From Acinetobacter sp. ANC 4558 (GTDB taxonomy: Bacteria > Pseudomonadota > Gammaproteobacteria > Pseudomonadales > Moraxellaceae): 64,000 nt of DNA. This document shows, one piece after another, positions 57,059 through 64,000 of this stretch. Made by a program: the position numbers and the translations under genes. Numbering within the stretch: the stretch's first letter is position 1; each line of letters opens with the position of its first letter. Location: contig NZ_NEGH01000001.1 in assembly GCF_002135375.1 (NCBI RefSeq), positions 62,001-126,000 of the forward strand. Direction: 5' to 3'. A model generated the notes under the pieces. That model did no database searches, was not told where the DNA came from, and saw only the letters and a program-made list of their open reading frames with translations.

Positions 57059-58072
57059 ATGAAGAAATACATATTAGTCACACTATTATTAATTATTTTT
57101 TTCACTGTAATTATAATAGCATACTGGTTATATCCAGTAAAAAAAGAGAGTCTTCATGAACAAAAAATATATAAAACTACTGAAAATCCCCCTCAAATAC
57201 ACGATATAAATCGCTCTTTAAATTTTTCAAGTACTAGTCAACAAGATATACAAATCAATTGCCAATTGACGATCAAGCATCAGCAATTCATTATTAATGA
57301 ACAAACTAAAAACTGTTTTGAATTTTTTATTACACAATATGGTGAAAAAAAAATCGATCAAATTAATCAAGATTTTAATGCCTATATAAAACAAAATTAT
57401 CTAAATCCTGCACAATCACAAATTTTAAACTTATGGAATCGATATCTTCAATATCGGACCCAGCTTCCGAATATGGCACCGTCATCAACATCTTCAAACA
57501 ATCAGATTCAAGACTTTTTAGCAGTATTTAACAATCTACAAAAGATAAGAAAACAGTTTTTTTCAAACAACGAAATTGAGGGTCTTTTTGGAGAAGAAAA
57601 CACCTACTACCTCTATACACTTAAACGTATGGAAATACTTGCTGATAAACACCTAAGTGAACAAGATAAAGCTAAAAAGCTACAAGATTTATTTAAAAAC
57701 CTTCCTGAAAATTGGCAAGAAAATTTAGAACAATTAAATAAGCTTGAAGATTTACAACAACTCACTTCAGACATTAAAGCACGTGGCGGATCATATGAAG
57801 AAATACGACAAATGCGCTTAAATTTAGTTGGTTCTGCTGCTACTGAACGTTTAGAAAACCTTGATGTTCAAAGACGTGATTGGAATATTAAAGTTAATCA
57901 ATATCTTTTAGAGCGAGATATGATTAAAAAAAATCATTTAAAAAATGTTTCTAGAGATAAAGCCCTTCAACAACTCAAAGAAAAATATTTCATCTCCCCT
58001 AATGAACAATTGCGTATCGAAACTTTCGAACATATCCATGATCAAGGTGGAACCCTTCCATTGTTAGAATAA
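57059..58072 (+). CDS. lifO: Lipase-specific foldase (lipase chaperone)
   Basis: A 337-residue protein with one N-terminal membrane helix (residues 4-25) followed by a mainly helical, charged periplasmic domain. The Lif motif RxxFDY(F/C)LSA is present in degenerate form near residue 85 (TKNCFEFFITQYGE). The second half has the helical repeats of lipase foldases (LKRMEILADKHLSEQDKAKK near residue 190). It folds the secreted lipase encoded next. The ribosome-binding site before ATG 57059 is weak. Chaperone-before-lipase order is as in Acinetobacter calcoaceticus lipBA. Confidence 0.88.
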   Translation: MKKYILVTLLLIIFFTVIIIAYWLYPVKKESLHEQKIYKTTENPPQIHDINRSLNFSSTSQQDIQINCQLTIKHQQFIINEQTKNCFEFFITQYGEKKIDQINQDFNAYIKQNYLNPAQSQILNLWNRYLQYRTQLPNMAPSSTSSNNQIQDFLAVFNNLQKIRKQFFSNNEIEGLFGEENTYYLYTLKRMEILADKHLSEQDKAKKLQDLFKNLPENWQENLEQLNKLEDLQQLTSDIKARGGSYEEIRQMRLNLVGSAATERLENLDVQRRDWNIKVNQYLLERDMIKKNHLKNVSRDKALQQLKEKYFISPNEQLRIETFEHIHDQGGTLPLLE

Positions 58073-58103
58073 ATATCTATTTTTAGAATATGATTCTCTC
58101 AAT

Positions 58104-58137
58104 ATAAAAGCATATATATTTTATATGCTTTTATTTT
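58104..58137 (+). terminator. Hairpin between chaperone and lipase
   Basis: ATAAAAGCATATA and TATATGCTTTTAT form a 13-bp stem around a short loop, followed by a T-rich tract. It suggests that the lipase has its own promoter in the following gap. Confidence 0.65.
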
Positions 58138-58494
58138 TTATTATAATTTTCATCAAAGATATAAATATAAATCGCTTTCTTTAACGATCTTCTTCTTACA
58201 AAAAATTAATATGTGAATATGCTAGGCTCCACCTCTATTACAAAAATAATACGCTATATATAACTTAATATTTTTAATCACATTTCAATCTAAGATTCAT
58301 TTCATATTTTTAATACTAAATATAATTATCACTATAATTTCAATCATTTAAATATTTTTTTATTTTTATATTCCTTCTTTTTGATTCTAACAACTTATCT
58401 AAAAGTATTTGTTCTCAAAAAAATAATAACGAATAATTTAACTTCCGTTCTTAGTCACTCAACTCAAATAAAGACAAATAATAGAGTAACGCTT
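58138..58494 (+). other. AT-rich leader before the lipase gene
   Basis: About 360 very AT-rich bases between the chaperone terminator and the lipase start. No gene or recognisable operator was found. Open frame upstream of ATG 58495 in the lipase frame (from 58381) is a non-family extension without a ribosome-binding site. A lipase promoter probably lies here, but no convincing -35/-10 pair is singled out. Confidence 0.5.
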
Positions 58495-59457
58495 ATGAAA
58501 TACAAATCAATCATTGTAGGAAGCATATTCGCTGCAATTATAAATTTAACATTTGCAGGTCCAGCCTCTCAAACACGCGCAAATTATGTAACATCTAATT
58601 ATGCACAAACTCAGTATCCAATTGTCTTTGCACATGGTTTATTTGGATTTGGTAGCATTGTCGGGTTAGATTATTTTTATCAAATTCTTCCAGACCTCGC
58701 ACGTAATGGTGCAAATGTTTGGGCAACATCAGTTTCACCAATGAATTCAAGTGAGGTTCGTGGCGAACAAATGCTCAGACAAGTCGAAGAAATTTTAGCA
58801 ATTACTGGAAAACCTAAAATCAATCTTATTGGTCATTCTCATGGAGGACAATCTGTTCGCTATGTTGCAGGAGCTATTCCAAATAAAGTTGCTTCCATCA
58901 CCACAATTGCATCTGCCAATCAAGGTGCGCGCATTGCAGATATGGTGTTAATGTTAGAAAATACGCCACTTGAAGCGCCTGCTCGTATAATTTTCGATAG
59001 TCTAGTCTCACCTGTAATTACTTTCGCTCAAGGACTTGATCCTCAGATCTATCCACATGATGCTAAAGCTGCAATAGCAAGTTTAAGTACAGCTGGTTCA
59101 CAGGCTTTTAATCGTCGCTATCCGAATGGGGTACCAACAACTCGATGTGGTGAAGGAGCCTATCAACAAAATCAAATTTTCAACTATTCATTTATGGGTA
59201 ATAATGCGTTTAATACTCCCTTAGACCCATCAGATTATACCTTTCTAGCAACATCACTTTTCATTAATGGTGGTCAAGATAATGATGGTGTCGTTGCCCG
59301 CTGTGATGCTCGTTTTGGTAAAGTCGTTCGAGATAATTACCGCTGGAATCATTTTGATGAAGTGAATCATTTATTAGGATTAAAAAGTGTTTTTGCACCC
59401 AGTGCAGTTGATGTATATCGTCAACATGCCAATCGTTTAAAATTACAAGGCTTATAA
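58495..59457 (+). CDS. lipA: Secreted triacylglycerol lipase (family I.1/I.2)
   Basis: A 320-residue lipase. A signal peptide (MKYKSIIVGSIFAAIINLTF) precedes mature residues beginning near AGPASQ. The oxyanion loop is YPIVFAHGLFGF near residue 43, the nucleophile Ser115 lies in GHSHGG, the acid in GGQDNDGVVARCD near 263 and the catalytic His in WNHFDEVNHL near 282. Two Cys (TTRCGEG and ARCDAR) probably form the family disulfide. ATG 58495 gives the proper signal peptide. It needs the foldase encoded upstream, which is separated by a hairpin. Confidence 0.93.
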   Translation: MKYKSIIVGSIFAAIINLTFAGPASQTRANYVTSNYAQTQYPIVFAHGLFGFGSIVGLDYFYQILPDLARNGANVWATSVSPMNSSEVRGEQMLRQVEEILAITGKPKINLIGHSHGGQSVRYVAGAIPNKVASITTIASANQGARIADMVLMLENTPLEAPARIIFDSLVSPVITFAQGLDPQIYPHDAKAAIASLSTAGSQAFNRRYPNGVPTTRCGEGAYQQNQIFNYSFMGNNAFNTPLDPSDYTFLATSLFINGGQDNDGVVARCDARFGKVVRDNYRWNHFDEVNHLLGLKSVFAPSAVDVYRQHANRLKLQGL

Positions 59458-59600
59458 AATAGAAAAATGTGTGAGTAGTAAAAAATTGAGTGATGAACGT
59501 ACATAAAAATTCTATTTTAACGCTCTACAGCTTAATATACAGTCATTAAAAGTAGTCTTAATAATCAATATTCATTTCGTCTACCTATTTGAAAAGCATA

Positions 59601-59626
59601 AAAAATGCGCCAAAAGGCGCATTTTT
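59601..59626. terminator. Bidirectional terminator of lipA and rplS operons
   Basis: AAAAATGCGCC (59601-59611) and GGCGCATTTTT (59616-59626) with a 4-base loop. It lies between the convergent lipase and rplS genes. Confidence 0.9.
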
Positions 59627-59642
59627 AGCAACATAAAGCGAA

Positions 59643-60011
59643 TTAAGCTTTACGCGCTGGTAATTTTTCACGAATACGTGCAGCTTTACCAGATAATTCA
59701 CGTAGGTAATAAAGCTTAGCACGACGAACGTCACCACGACGTTTCACTTCGATTTTAGCAACGATTGGAGAGTGAGTTTGGAATACACGCTCAACGCCAA
59801 TACCGTTAGAAATTTTACGTACTGTGAACGCAGAGTTCAAGCCACGATTTTTCTTCGCAATAACAACACCTTCAAATGCCTGAAGACGTTCACGCTCACC
59901 TTCTTTTACTTTTACTTGAACGATAACTGTGTCACCAGGAGCAAAAGCAGGAATATCTTGTTTTAACTGTGCATTTTCAACAGCTTGAACTAAAGGATGT
60001 TTACCACTCAT
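59643..60011 (-). CDS. rplS: 50S ribosomal protein L19
   Basis: A 122-residue ribosomal protein. Signatures: the early [57 protein letters not shown], and the C-terminal [23 protein letters not shown] 60011 starts the usual MSGKHPLVQ; an in-frame ATG at 60026 is rejected. It ends the rpsP-rimM-trmD-rplS operon, 172 bases after trmD; that gap contains an A/T-rich 12-bp hairpin (60142-60170) that may be an internal processing or attenuation site. Confidence 0.97.
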   Translation of the reverse strand: MSGKHPLVQAVENAQLKQDIPAFAPGDTVIVQVKVKEGERERLQAFEGVVIAKKNRGLNSAFTVRKISNGIGVERVFQTHSPIVAKIEVKRRGDVRRAKLYYLRELSGKAARIREKLPARKA

Positions 60012-60141
60012 TGTGGGAATCTCCAATATGTGCGGTTCAGAAGAGGTCTAAAATCCGCTGGGGATAGAGGCTTATCGCATATCGACCCGATTATCTTTCT
60101 CTTTATACTTGACCACTTCAATGCATAAAGAGCACATTGAT

Positions 60142-60170
60142 AAATACTTAAAAGTTGATTTTAAGTATTT
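60142..60170 (-). other. Perfect A/T hairpin between trmD and rplS
   Basis: AAATACTTAAAA and TTTTAAGTATTT with a 5-base loop. There is no GC-rich stem or clean T run on either strand, so it is unlikely to be a strong terminator. It may be an RNase processing point or attenuator that changes L19 levels relative to TrmD. Confidence 0.35.
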
Positions 60171-60183
60171 GCTTCGAAAATAA

Positions 60184-60936
60184 TCATTTATTGATATTTT
60201 CTTGCGTATCTTTCAGCCATTTTTTTTGCTGCTTTGTCAGTTCTACTTTTTCGACCAACTCTGGACGACGTTCGAGTGTACGCTGATATCGCTGCAAAAA
60301 CCGCCATTTTTCAATATTTGCATGATGTCCAGATTTTAGAACGTCTGGAACATCCAAATCTTCAAAATGATCTGGCTTGGTATATTGTGGGCAATCTAAA
60401 AGACCATCCACAAATGAGTCCTGAATCGCAGATTGTTCATCAGATATCGCACCAGGAAGTCTCCGAATAATGCTATCCAATAAAACCATCGCAGGAAGCT
60501 CTCCACCAGATAAAACGTAATCCCCTATTGACCATTCTTGATCAACATATTTCTGGATTAAACGCTCATCCACACCTTCATATCGACCACATAAAACAAT
60601 CAATCCATCATATTTAACGAACTGTTGTACAGCAGTTTCATTCAGTGTTTTGCCTTGTGGTGACATATAGACCACAGGAACATGAATTGCACCCGCTTGC
60701 GCTGCAAGCTCTTTAGCATGTTGAATTGCCTTCGCCAAAGGCTCAGCCATCATCACCATACCAGGACCACCACCAAATGGACGTTCATCCACTCTTTTAT
60801 AGTTGCCCTCAGCAAAATCACGAGGATTAATGCAATGAATTTGCATCAAATCACGTTTTGCTGCGCGCCCGCTAATACCAAAACTTGTAATCGCTTCAAA
60901 CATTTCAGGAAAAAGCGTTATGACTGCAAAAAACAC
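60184..60936 (-). CDS. trmD: tRNA (guanine37-N1)-methyltransferase
   Basis: A 250-residue SPOUT-class (knotted) enzyme making m1G37 in tRNA. Conserved segments are [14 protein letters not shown] at the start, [16 protein letters not shown] near residue 52, [13 protein letters not shown] near 113, the knot region [20 protein letters not shown] near 132 and [13 protein letters not shown] [18 protein letters not shown] near 200. The start ATG follows AGGAGTC-like sequence. It is the third gene of the rpsP operon; the gap to rimM is 42 bases. Confidence 0.96.
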   Translation of the reverse strand: MFFAVITLFPEMFEAITSFGISGRAAKRDLMQIHCINPRDFAEGNYKRVDERPFGGGPGMVMMAEPLAKAIQHAKELAAQAGAIHVPVVYMSPQGKTLNETAVQQFVKYDGLIVLCGRYEGVDERLIQKYVDQEWSIGDYVLSGGELPAMVLLDSIIRRLPGAISDEQSAIQDSFVDGLLDCPQYTKPDHFEDLDVPDVLKSGHHANIEKWRFLQRYQRTLERRPELVEKVELTKQQKKWLKDTQENINK

Positions 60937-60978
60937 CGCAGACTCCTCTATTTTCCTGCTGCGTTAATCCTTAAAGGA

Positions 60979-61527
60979 TTAATAATCTACGCCCCAATTT
61001 ACGTAGATACGACCAGCTTCGAGATCAACTCGTTGTACCACATCTTTATGCCATGGAATCATGCGCTCTTCGCTATCAATGCTCTCAAGTGTTGCGCGAA
61101 CCACCATCACATCATTAGCACCTGTTTCAAACAGTTCATGGATATTACCAAGATTTACTTCTTGCTCTTCATCATTTAGACCTAACACTGTTAGACCTTT
61201 TAAATCAGACCAATAATACTCGTCCACACCTGGTTGAGGCAGTTGAGATTTTGAAATCCAAATATTAGCGCCAACTAAATTATCCGCCCCAGTGCGATCA
61301 CTCACACCTTTTAGCGAAACAACTAAGCCTTTGCCATGTGGTTTCCAACGTTTTACATCTATAATCTGCCAACCTGCTTTGGTTTCTATGTACCAAGGTA
61401 GATAGTCAAATATATTGCTCATAGGTTCTGTATTGGAATAGACCCAGAGCCACCCATTCAATCCATATGCTGAACGCAACTGTCCAATCTGAATACGATC
61501 TTCTGGAACATTCTGTGTTGGTGTCAT
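60979..61527 (-). CDS. rimM: Ribosome maturation factor RimM
   Basis: A 182-residue 30S assembly factor. The N-terminal beta-barrel begins IQIGQLRSAYGLNGWLWVYS. The C-terminal PRC-barrel follows from about residue 100, with the YYWSDLKGLTVLGL motif and the closing IPWHKDVVQRVDLEAGRIYV near 160-180. It binds ribosomal protein S19 and helps 16S rRNA maturation. It lies 23 bases after rpsP and 42 before trmD, in the standard order. Confidence 0.95.
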   Translation of the reverse strand: MTPTQNVPEDRIQIGQLRSAYGLNGWLWVYSNTEPMSNIFDYLPWYIETKAGWQIIDVKRWKPHGKGLVVSLKGVSDRTGADNLVGANIWISKSQLPQPGVDEYYWSDLKGLTVLGLNDEEQEVNLGNIHELFETGANDVMVVRATLESIDSEERMIPWHKDVVQRVDLEAGRIYVNWGVDY

Positions 61528-61550
61528 GGGCTACCTACTACTTAATCAAA

Positions 61551-61808
61551 TTATGCAGTAGCTGCAGCTTTCTTAGCTTGAGCAGCTAAAGAAGCAACAC
61601 GTTCAGAAGGTTGAGCACCTTGAGCAACCCAGTGTGCAAAACGATCAGCATCTAAACGAAGTTTTTCTGCTTTACCTTGAGCTGTTGGGTTGAAAAAACC
61701 AATACGTTCGATGAAACGACCGTCACGCGCATTGCGGCTATCAGTTACAATAACTTGATAGAACGGACGTTTTTTAGCACCACCGCGTGCTAGACGAATT
61801 ACGACCAT
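61551..61808 (-). CDS. rpsP: 30S ribosomal protein S16
   Basis: An 85-residue ribosomal protein. It starts [20 protein letters not shown] and has the conserved [19 protein letters not shown] region near residue 30 and an Ala/Lys-rich tail. First gene of rpsP-rimM-trmD-rplS. Its apparent promoter overlaps the terminator of the pilus genes (see 61856-61918). GAGAG upstream of ATG 61808 serves as a ribosome-binding site. Confidence 0.97.
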   Translation of the reverse strand: MVVIRLARGGAKKRPFYQVIVTDSRNARDGRFIERIGFFNPTAQGKAEKLRLDADRFAHWVAQGAQPSERVASLAAQAKKAAATA

Positions 61809-61855
61809 GTTAATACTCTCACATGTTAAAAAAGCTTTTTAAGTTCGAATGAACT

Positions 61856-61890
61856 AAAAAGGCGAATATTTTACGATATATTCGCCCAAA
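61856..61890 (-). terminator. Terminator of the pilin operon
   Basis: GGCGAATAT (61861-61869) and ATATTCGCC (61878-61886) pair perfectly with an 8-base loop. On the minus strand TTTTTAG follows. It lies 44 bases after the stop codon of the last pilin gene and 52 bases before rpsP. Confidence 0.85.
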
Positions 61891-61918
61891 GGGAAAGGTC
61901 AAAAATTGTTTATCCACA
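61875..61918 (-). promoter_or_regulatory. rpsP promoter with adjacent DnaA box
   Basis: On the minus strand a -35 TTGACC lies at 61902-61897 and a possible -10 TATATC at 61880-61875 (16-base spacing), within the terminator stem. A perfect DnaA box TTATCCACA (61910-61918, plus strand) sits 7 bases upstream of the -35. The promoter assignment is by eye; the box could be chance. Confidence 0.45.
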
Positions 61919-61933
61919 CTTTTGAATTTAATT

Positions 61934-62380
61934 TTATTTATGATCCCATGTTGTTTCTTCTGATGGGATACAATTCTTTTGACTTTTTACCCAACATTTT
62001 TCACCACGATAATTCACAGCAACACCTCCATCTAATTGCTGTGTTGTATTATCTATAGGTGTTGCAGCAAGTGTCCATGTCTTTTCTGTGACATCAAATA
62101 AGGTTACTTGATATAGAGGGTTGCCTGATCTTGGCAAAGTTAACATCTCACTCTCACCAATATTTTCTAATGTGATCGGTTCACCATCTGTTTGTAAAAA
62201 TGTAAAATTTGCAATTTTATAACGTTGTATTTTACTTGCTAAGTCTAATAATTCAGCCTGAGCTTCTACTCTTTTAGATTTACGTAAATAATCCGTATAA
62301 GATGGATATGCAATTGCTACTAAAATTGCAACAATAATCATTGTAATTAGCAACTCAATAAGTGAAAAACCTTTTTCCAT
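61934..62380 (-). CDS. pilE: Type IV minor pilin / pilin-like protein, copy 2
   Basis: A 148-residue pilin. The short leader MEKG is followed by the prepilin peptidase signature FSLIELLITMIIVAILVAIAYPSY, with the Glu at +5. The globular part has two Cys (CWVKSQKNC) that probably close the D-loop. It immediately follows the preceding pilin gene (stop TAA directly abutting ATG). It probably primes or modifies the type IV pilus with PilY1. Role as PilE or FimT-like cannot be separated by sequence alone. Confidence 0.88.
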   Translation of the reverse strand: MEKGFSLIELLITMIIVAILVAIAYPSYTDYLRKSKRVEAQAELLDLASKIQRYKIANFTFLQTDGEPITLENIGESEMLTLPRSGNPLYQVTLFDVTEKTWTLAATPIDNTTQQLDGGVAVNYRGEKCWVKSQKNCIPSEETTWDHK

Positions 62381-62848
62381 TTACCACTCCTCTTGCCCAG
62401 ATTCACCACAACTCACAAAATCAACACTCGCTGCTATTTTATTTTTACACCGCACACCCTGACTCGTTAATAAAAAAGTATAGTTTTTAGGATCTGTGCT
62501 TTGTGCTTGTATTGCCCAATTACGCCCAGATATATTATCTCCATCTATTGCAAGCTCAGGTTGATCTCCATCTCGGATACTGATGATATATTTCACCTTT
62601 TCGTCCAAAGCATTGACTGGCAACGTTTCAGATGCAATGTCGAAGCCTTTATAGGTAAAGTTACGTGCTTTATGCTTATCTAATAAAACTGCCAATCTTT
62701 GAATTTCTTGTTGAGCTTGGGTGGCAAGTGCTCGTCTTGCATAAGATTGATAAGATGGGATCGCAATTGCAGAAAAAATAGCAACAATTAAGATAACGAT
62801 TAGAAGTTCAATCAGCGTAAAAGCTGAGGATTCTTTAAAATCATACAT
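62381..62848 (-). CDS. pilE: Type IV minor pilin PilE-like, copy 1
   Basis: A 155-residue pilin with leader MYDFKESSA and the signature FTLIELLIVILIVAIFSAIA, Glu at +5 after the cleavage site. The C-terminal part has the CKNKIA and CGESG cysteines of a minor pilin D-loop. It follows pilY1 by 13 bases, with GAGGAATA as ribosome-binding site. Such PilE-like minor pilins, with PilV/W/X/FimU and PilY1, prime pilus assembly in Acinetobacter and Pseudomonas. Confidence 0.88.
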   Translation of the reverse strand: MYDFKESSAFTLIELLIVILIVAIFSAIAIPSYQSYARRALATQAQQEIQRLAVLLDKHKARNFTYKGFDIASETLPVNALDEKVKYIISIRDGDQPELAIDGDNISGRNWAIQAQSTDPKNYTFLLTSQGVRCKNKIAASVDFVSCGESGQEEW

Positions 62849-62861
62849 AGTTGATTATTCC

Positions 62862-64000
62862 TCAGTAATTTTTATCATACCAACGCTGTGGAATCAGCTT
62901 ATTAACGGTTTGATAACGGCGTTTTAAAATTTCATTACCACTAATGCCAGACGTATTCAAATTTGCTGCCATTAACCGTGCCATTCCTGCACTATCTCCT
63001 GCACCAACGGCTCCTCCCACAATTCCAACGCCGATATTTAGTTTGAAAGTTGTGATATTTCCTGCTTTACATTGTCCATAAGGCATACAAAATAACGTAA
63101 TAAAGCTTTCCCCTTTCACACCAGCACCACAATCACCAGATAACCCATCTTTGCTACTATCAAATGACGTAACATACATATCATTACGCATGACAATAGG
63201 CGTTGACATAATTTTTTCACTTTGAATTAAATTGGATTTAAAAAGGTAATACCAGCCTTGCGTTAGGGCATATGATGCTCGAATAACATTGTCTGCAAAT
63301 CGAGTATTGTCATTTAAATCAACCAATTGATTAATCGTCGTATTTCCAACATTCACCCCTTCATTTAATAAGGTAATATTTTTTGTTTTAAGCGCAGCGC
63401 CTTCTATTTCATATTTTTGATTTTTGTTTAAATTGAATAAATCACGTCGAGCAACATCCTTATCATAAATACTATAAACCCCATCTTCACGATAACCTGC
63501 TGTCGTACTATATTCAGCAAGTGGTTGGCTTCTGTTACCACTCCCAATCGCAACAACTGCAAATACTTCGCCATTGTGAGAATAGGTTGAAAAACTTGGC
63601 ATTTCATAAAAGCGTGGGCCTTTTTCAGCATTATTCAAGTTTAAAATTCGTGTCGGTTCTTTTGCAAAAAGTTCAGCATTATTGGCTTTATTATTTAAAT
63701 CTATACGCCAGAGCTGTCCTCCTAAATCTCCAAAATAAAGATGATCCGTCAGCCCATCACCATCTCGATCTATTGCACGAATTTGGCTCACCACACTATA
63801 TTTCATCTCTGCATGGTATGAACTTGAAGGTCCTGTTGTCGGCACATATGTCGATGTTGTTTGTGGTGTCGCATTGGCACTTGCCCACCAAAGCAATTTC
63901 CCATCCCATGCATCAAACATATAAACTCCTGCACCCACTTTATTTACTTGCTGGTAATCGTCATATTCATAACCTGCGTAGTGCTTAATTTTCGCTGCCT
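62862..64000 (-). CDS. pilY1: Type IV pilus tip adhesin PilY1, 3' part
   Basis: The gene continues beyond the right edge; 379 C-terminal residues are present and end at TGA 62862. The sequence is the C-terminal beta-propeller of PilY1, with the blade motif MFDAWDGKLLWW. The EF-hand-like calcium site DRDGDGLTD is encoded at 63770-63744, followed by HLYFGDLGGQLWRIDL. In Pseudomonas this site controls pilus extension and retraction. The frame is open up to base 64000, so the GTG at 63938 is not a start. Confidence 0.9.
   Translation of the reverse strand, partial: AAKIKHYAGYEYDDYQQVNKVGAGVYMFDAWDGKLLWWASANATPQTTSTYVPTTGPSSSYHAEMKYSVVSQIRAIDRDGDGLTDHLYFGDLGGQLWRIDLNNKANNAELFAKEPTRILNLNNAEKGPRFYEMPSFSTYSHNGEVFAVVAIGSGNRSQPLAEYSTTAGYREDGVYSIYDKDVARRDLFNLNKNQKYEIEGAALKTKNITLLNEGVNVGNTTINQLVDLNDNTRFADNVIRASYALTQGWYYLFKSNLIQSEKIMSTPIVMRNDMYVTSFDSSKDGLSGDCGAGVKGESFITLFCMPYGQCKAGNITTFKLNIGVGIVGGAVGAGDSAGMARLMAANLNTSGISGNEILKRRYQTVNKLIPQRWYDKNY

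Overview
The window is AT-rich chromosomal DNA from a gammaproteobacterium, most likely Acinetobacter. The supporting genes are an AbeM-type MATE pump, a CraA-type MFS pump, the astCADBE arginine operon, a lipase chaperone gene lying upstream of its lipase, and the pilY1/pilE - rpsP-rimM-trmD-rplS junction. Species cannot be decided from the sequence alone. No insertion sequence, prophage, integron, CRISPR array, tRNA or rRNA was seen. This looks like core chromosome with short-range operons and many bidirectional hairpin terminators.

Layout. 1-10 kb: 5' end of hemW, a YdcZ-type transporter, the MATE pump, an ABC1 kinase, a Zur-boxed zinc-free L31 gene (rpmE2), crcB, a HopJ-family protein, two exported proteins (one chagasin-like), a membrane-anchored Holliday-junction-resolvase-like nuclease divergent from an orphan ParA, an AI-2E-family permease, and sodC. 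10-24 kb: an aromatic-acid-type MFS permease, a methyltransferase, an acyl-CoA ligase, a TetR regulator, and a complete leucine/isovalerate (liu) operon ending in acetoacetate CoA-transferase, followed by craA. 24-31 kb: an HD-domain protein divergent from a GlxA regulator, a FUSC/DUF1656/HlyD efflux operon, and an IclR regulator. 31-39 kb: pgsA, a thioesterase, uvrC, a parS-like palindrome, a PH-domain protein, a large metallophosphoesterase lipoprotein, and an LpxO-like dioxygenase. 39-43 kb: fadBA. 43-50 kb: astCADBE with a divergent Lrp/AsnC regulator, then a small lipoprotein. 50-57 kb: a D-2-hydroxyglutarate-type dehydrogenase divergent from serA, tandem EamA exporters, a TSUP permease and truB. 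57-64 kb: lipase chaperone and lipase, rplS-trmD-rimM-rpsP (minus strand), two type IV pilins and the 3' part of pilY1.

How the genes work together. The liu operon takes isovaleryl-CoA to acetyl-CoA and acetoacetate, and the CoA-transferase activates the acetoacetate. fadBA handles straight-chain acyl-CoA, and the secreted lipase can feed it fatty acids. astCADBE degrades arginine to glutamate and succinate. serA and the FAD dehydrogenase next to it plausibly form a 2-hydroxyglutarate recycling pair.

The most interesting non-coding signals are a 15/16 match to the gammaproteobacterial parS site (34783-34798), a near-perfect 32-bp dyad matching a Zur operator before rpmE2, a 37-bp interrupted dyad between serA and its divergent partner, a DnaA box abutting an apparent rpsP promoter that overlaps the pilus-operon terminator, and two small open frames with ribosome-binding sites upstream of fadB. 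I did not find an obviously new multi-gene system. The least explained genes are the exported protein at 5810-6364 and the nuclease/ParA pair at 6530-7762.
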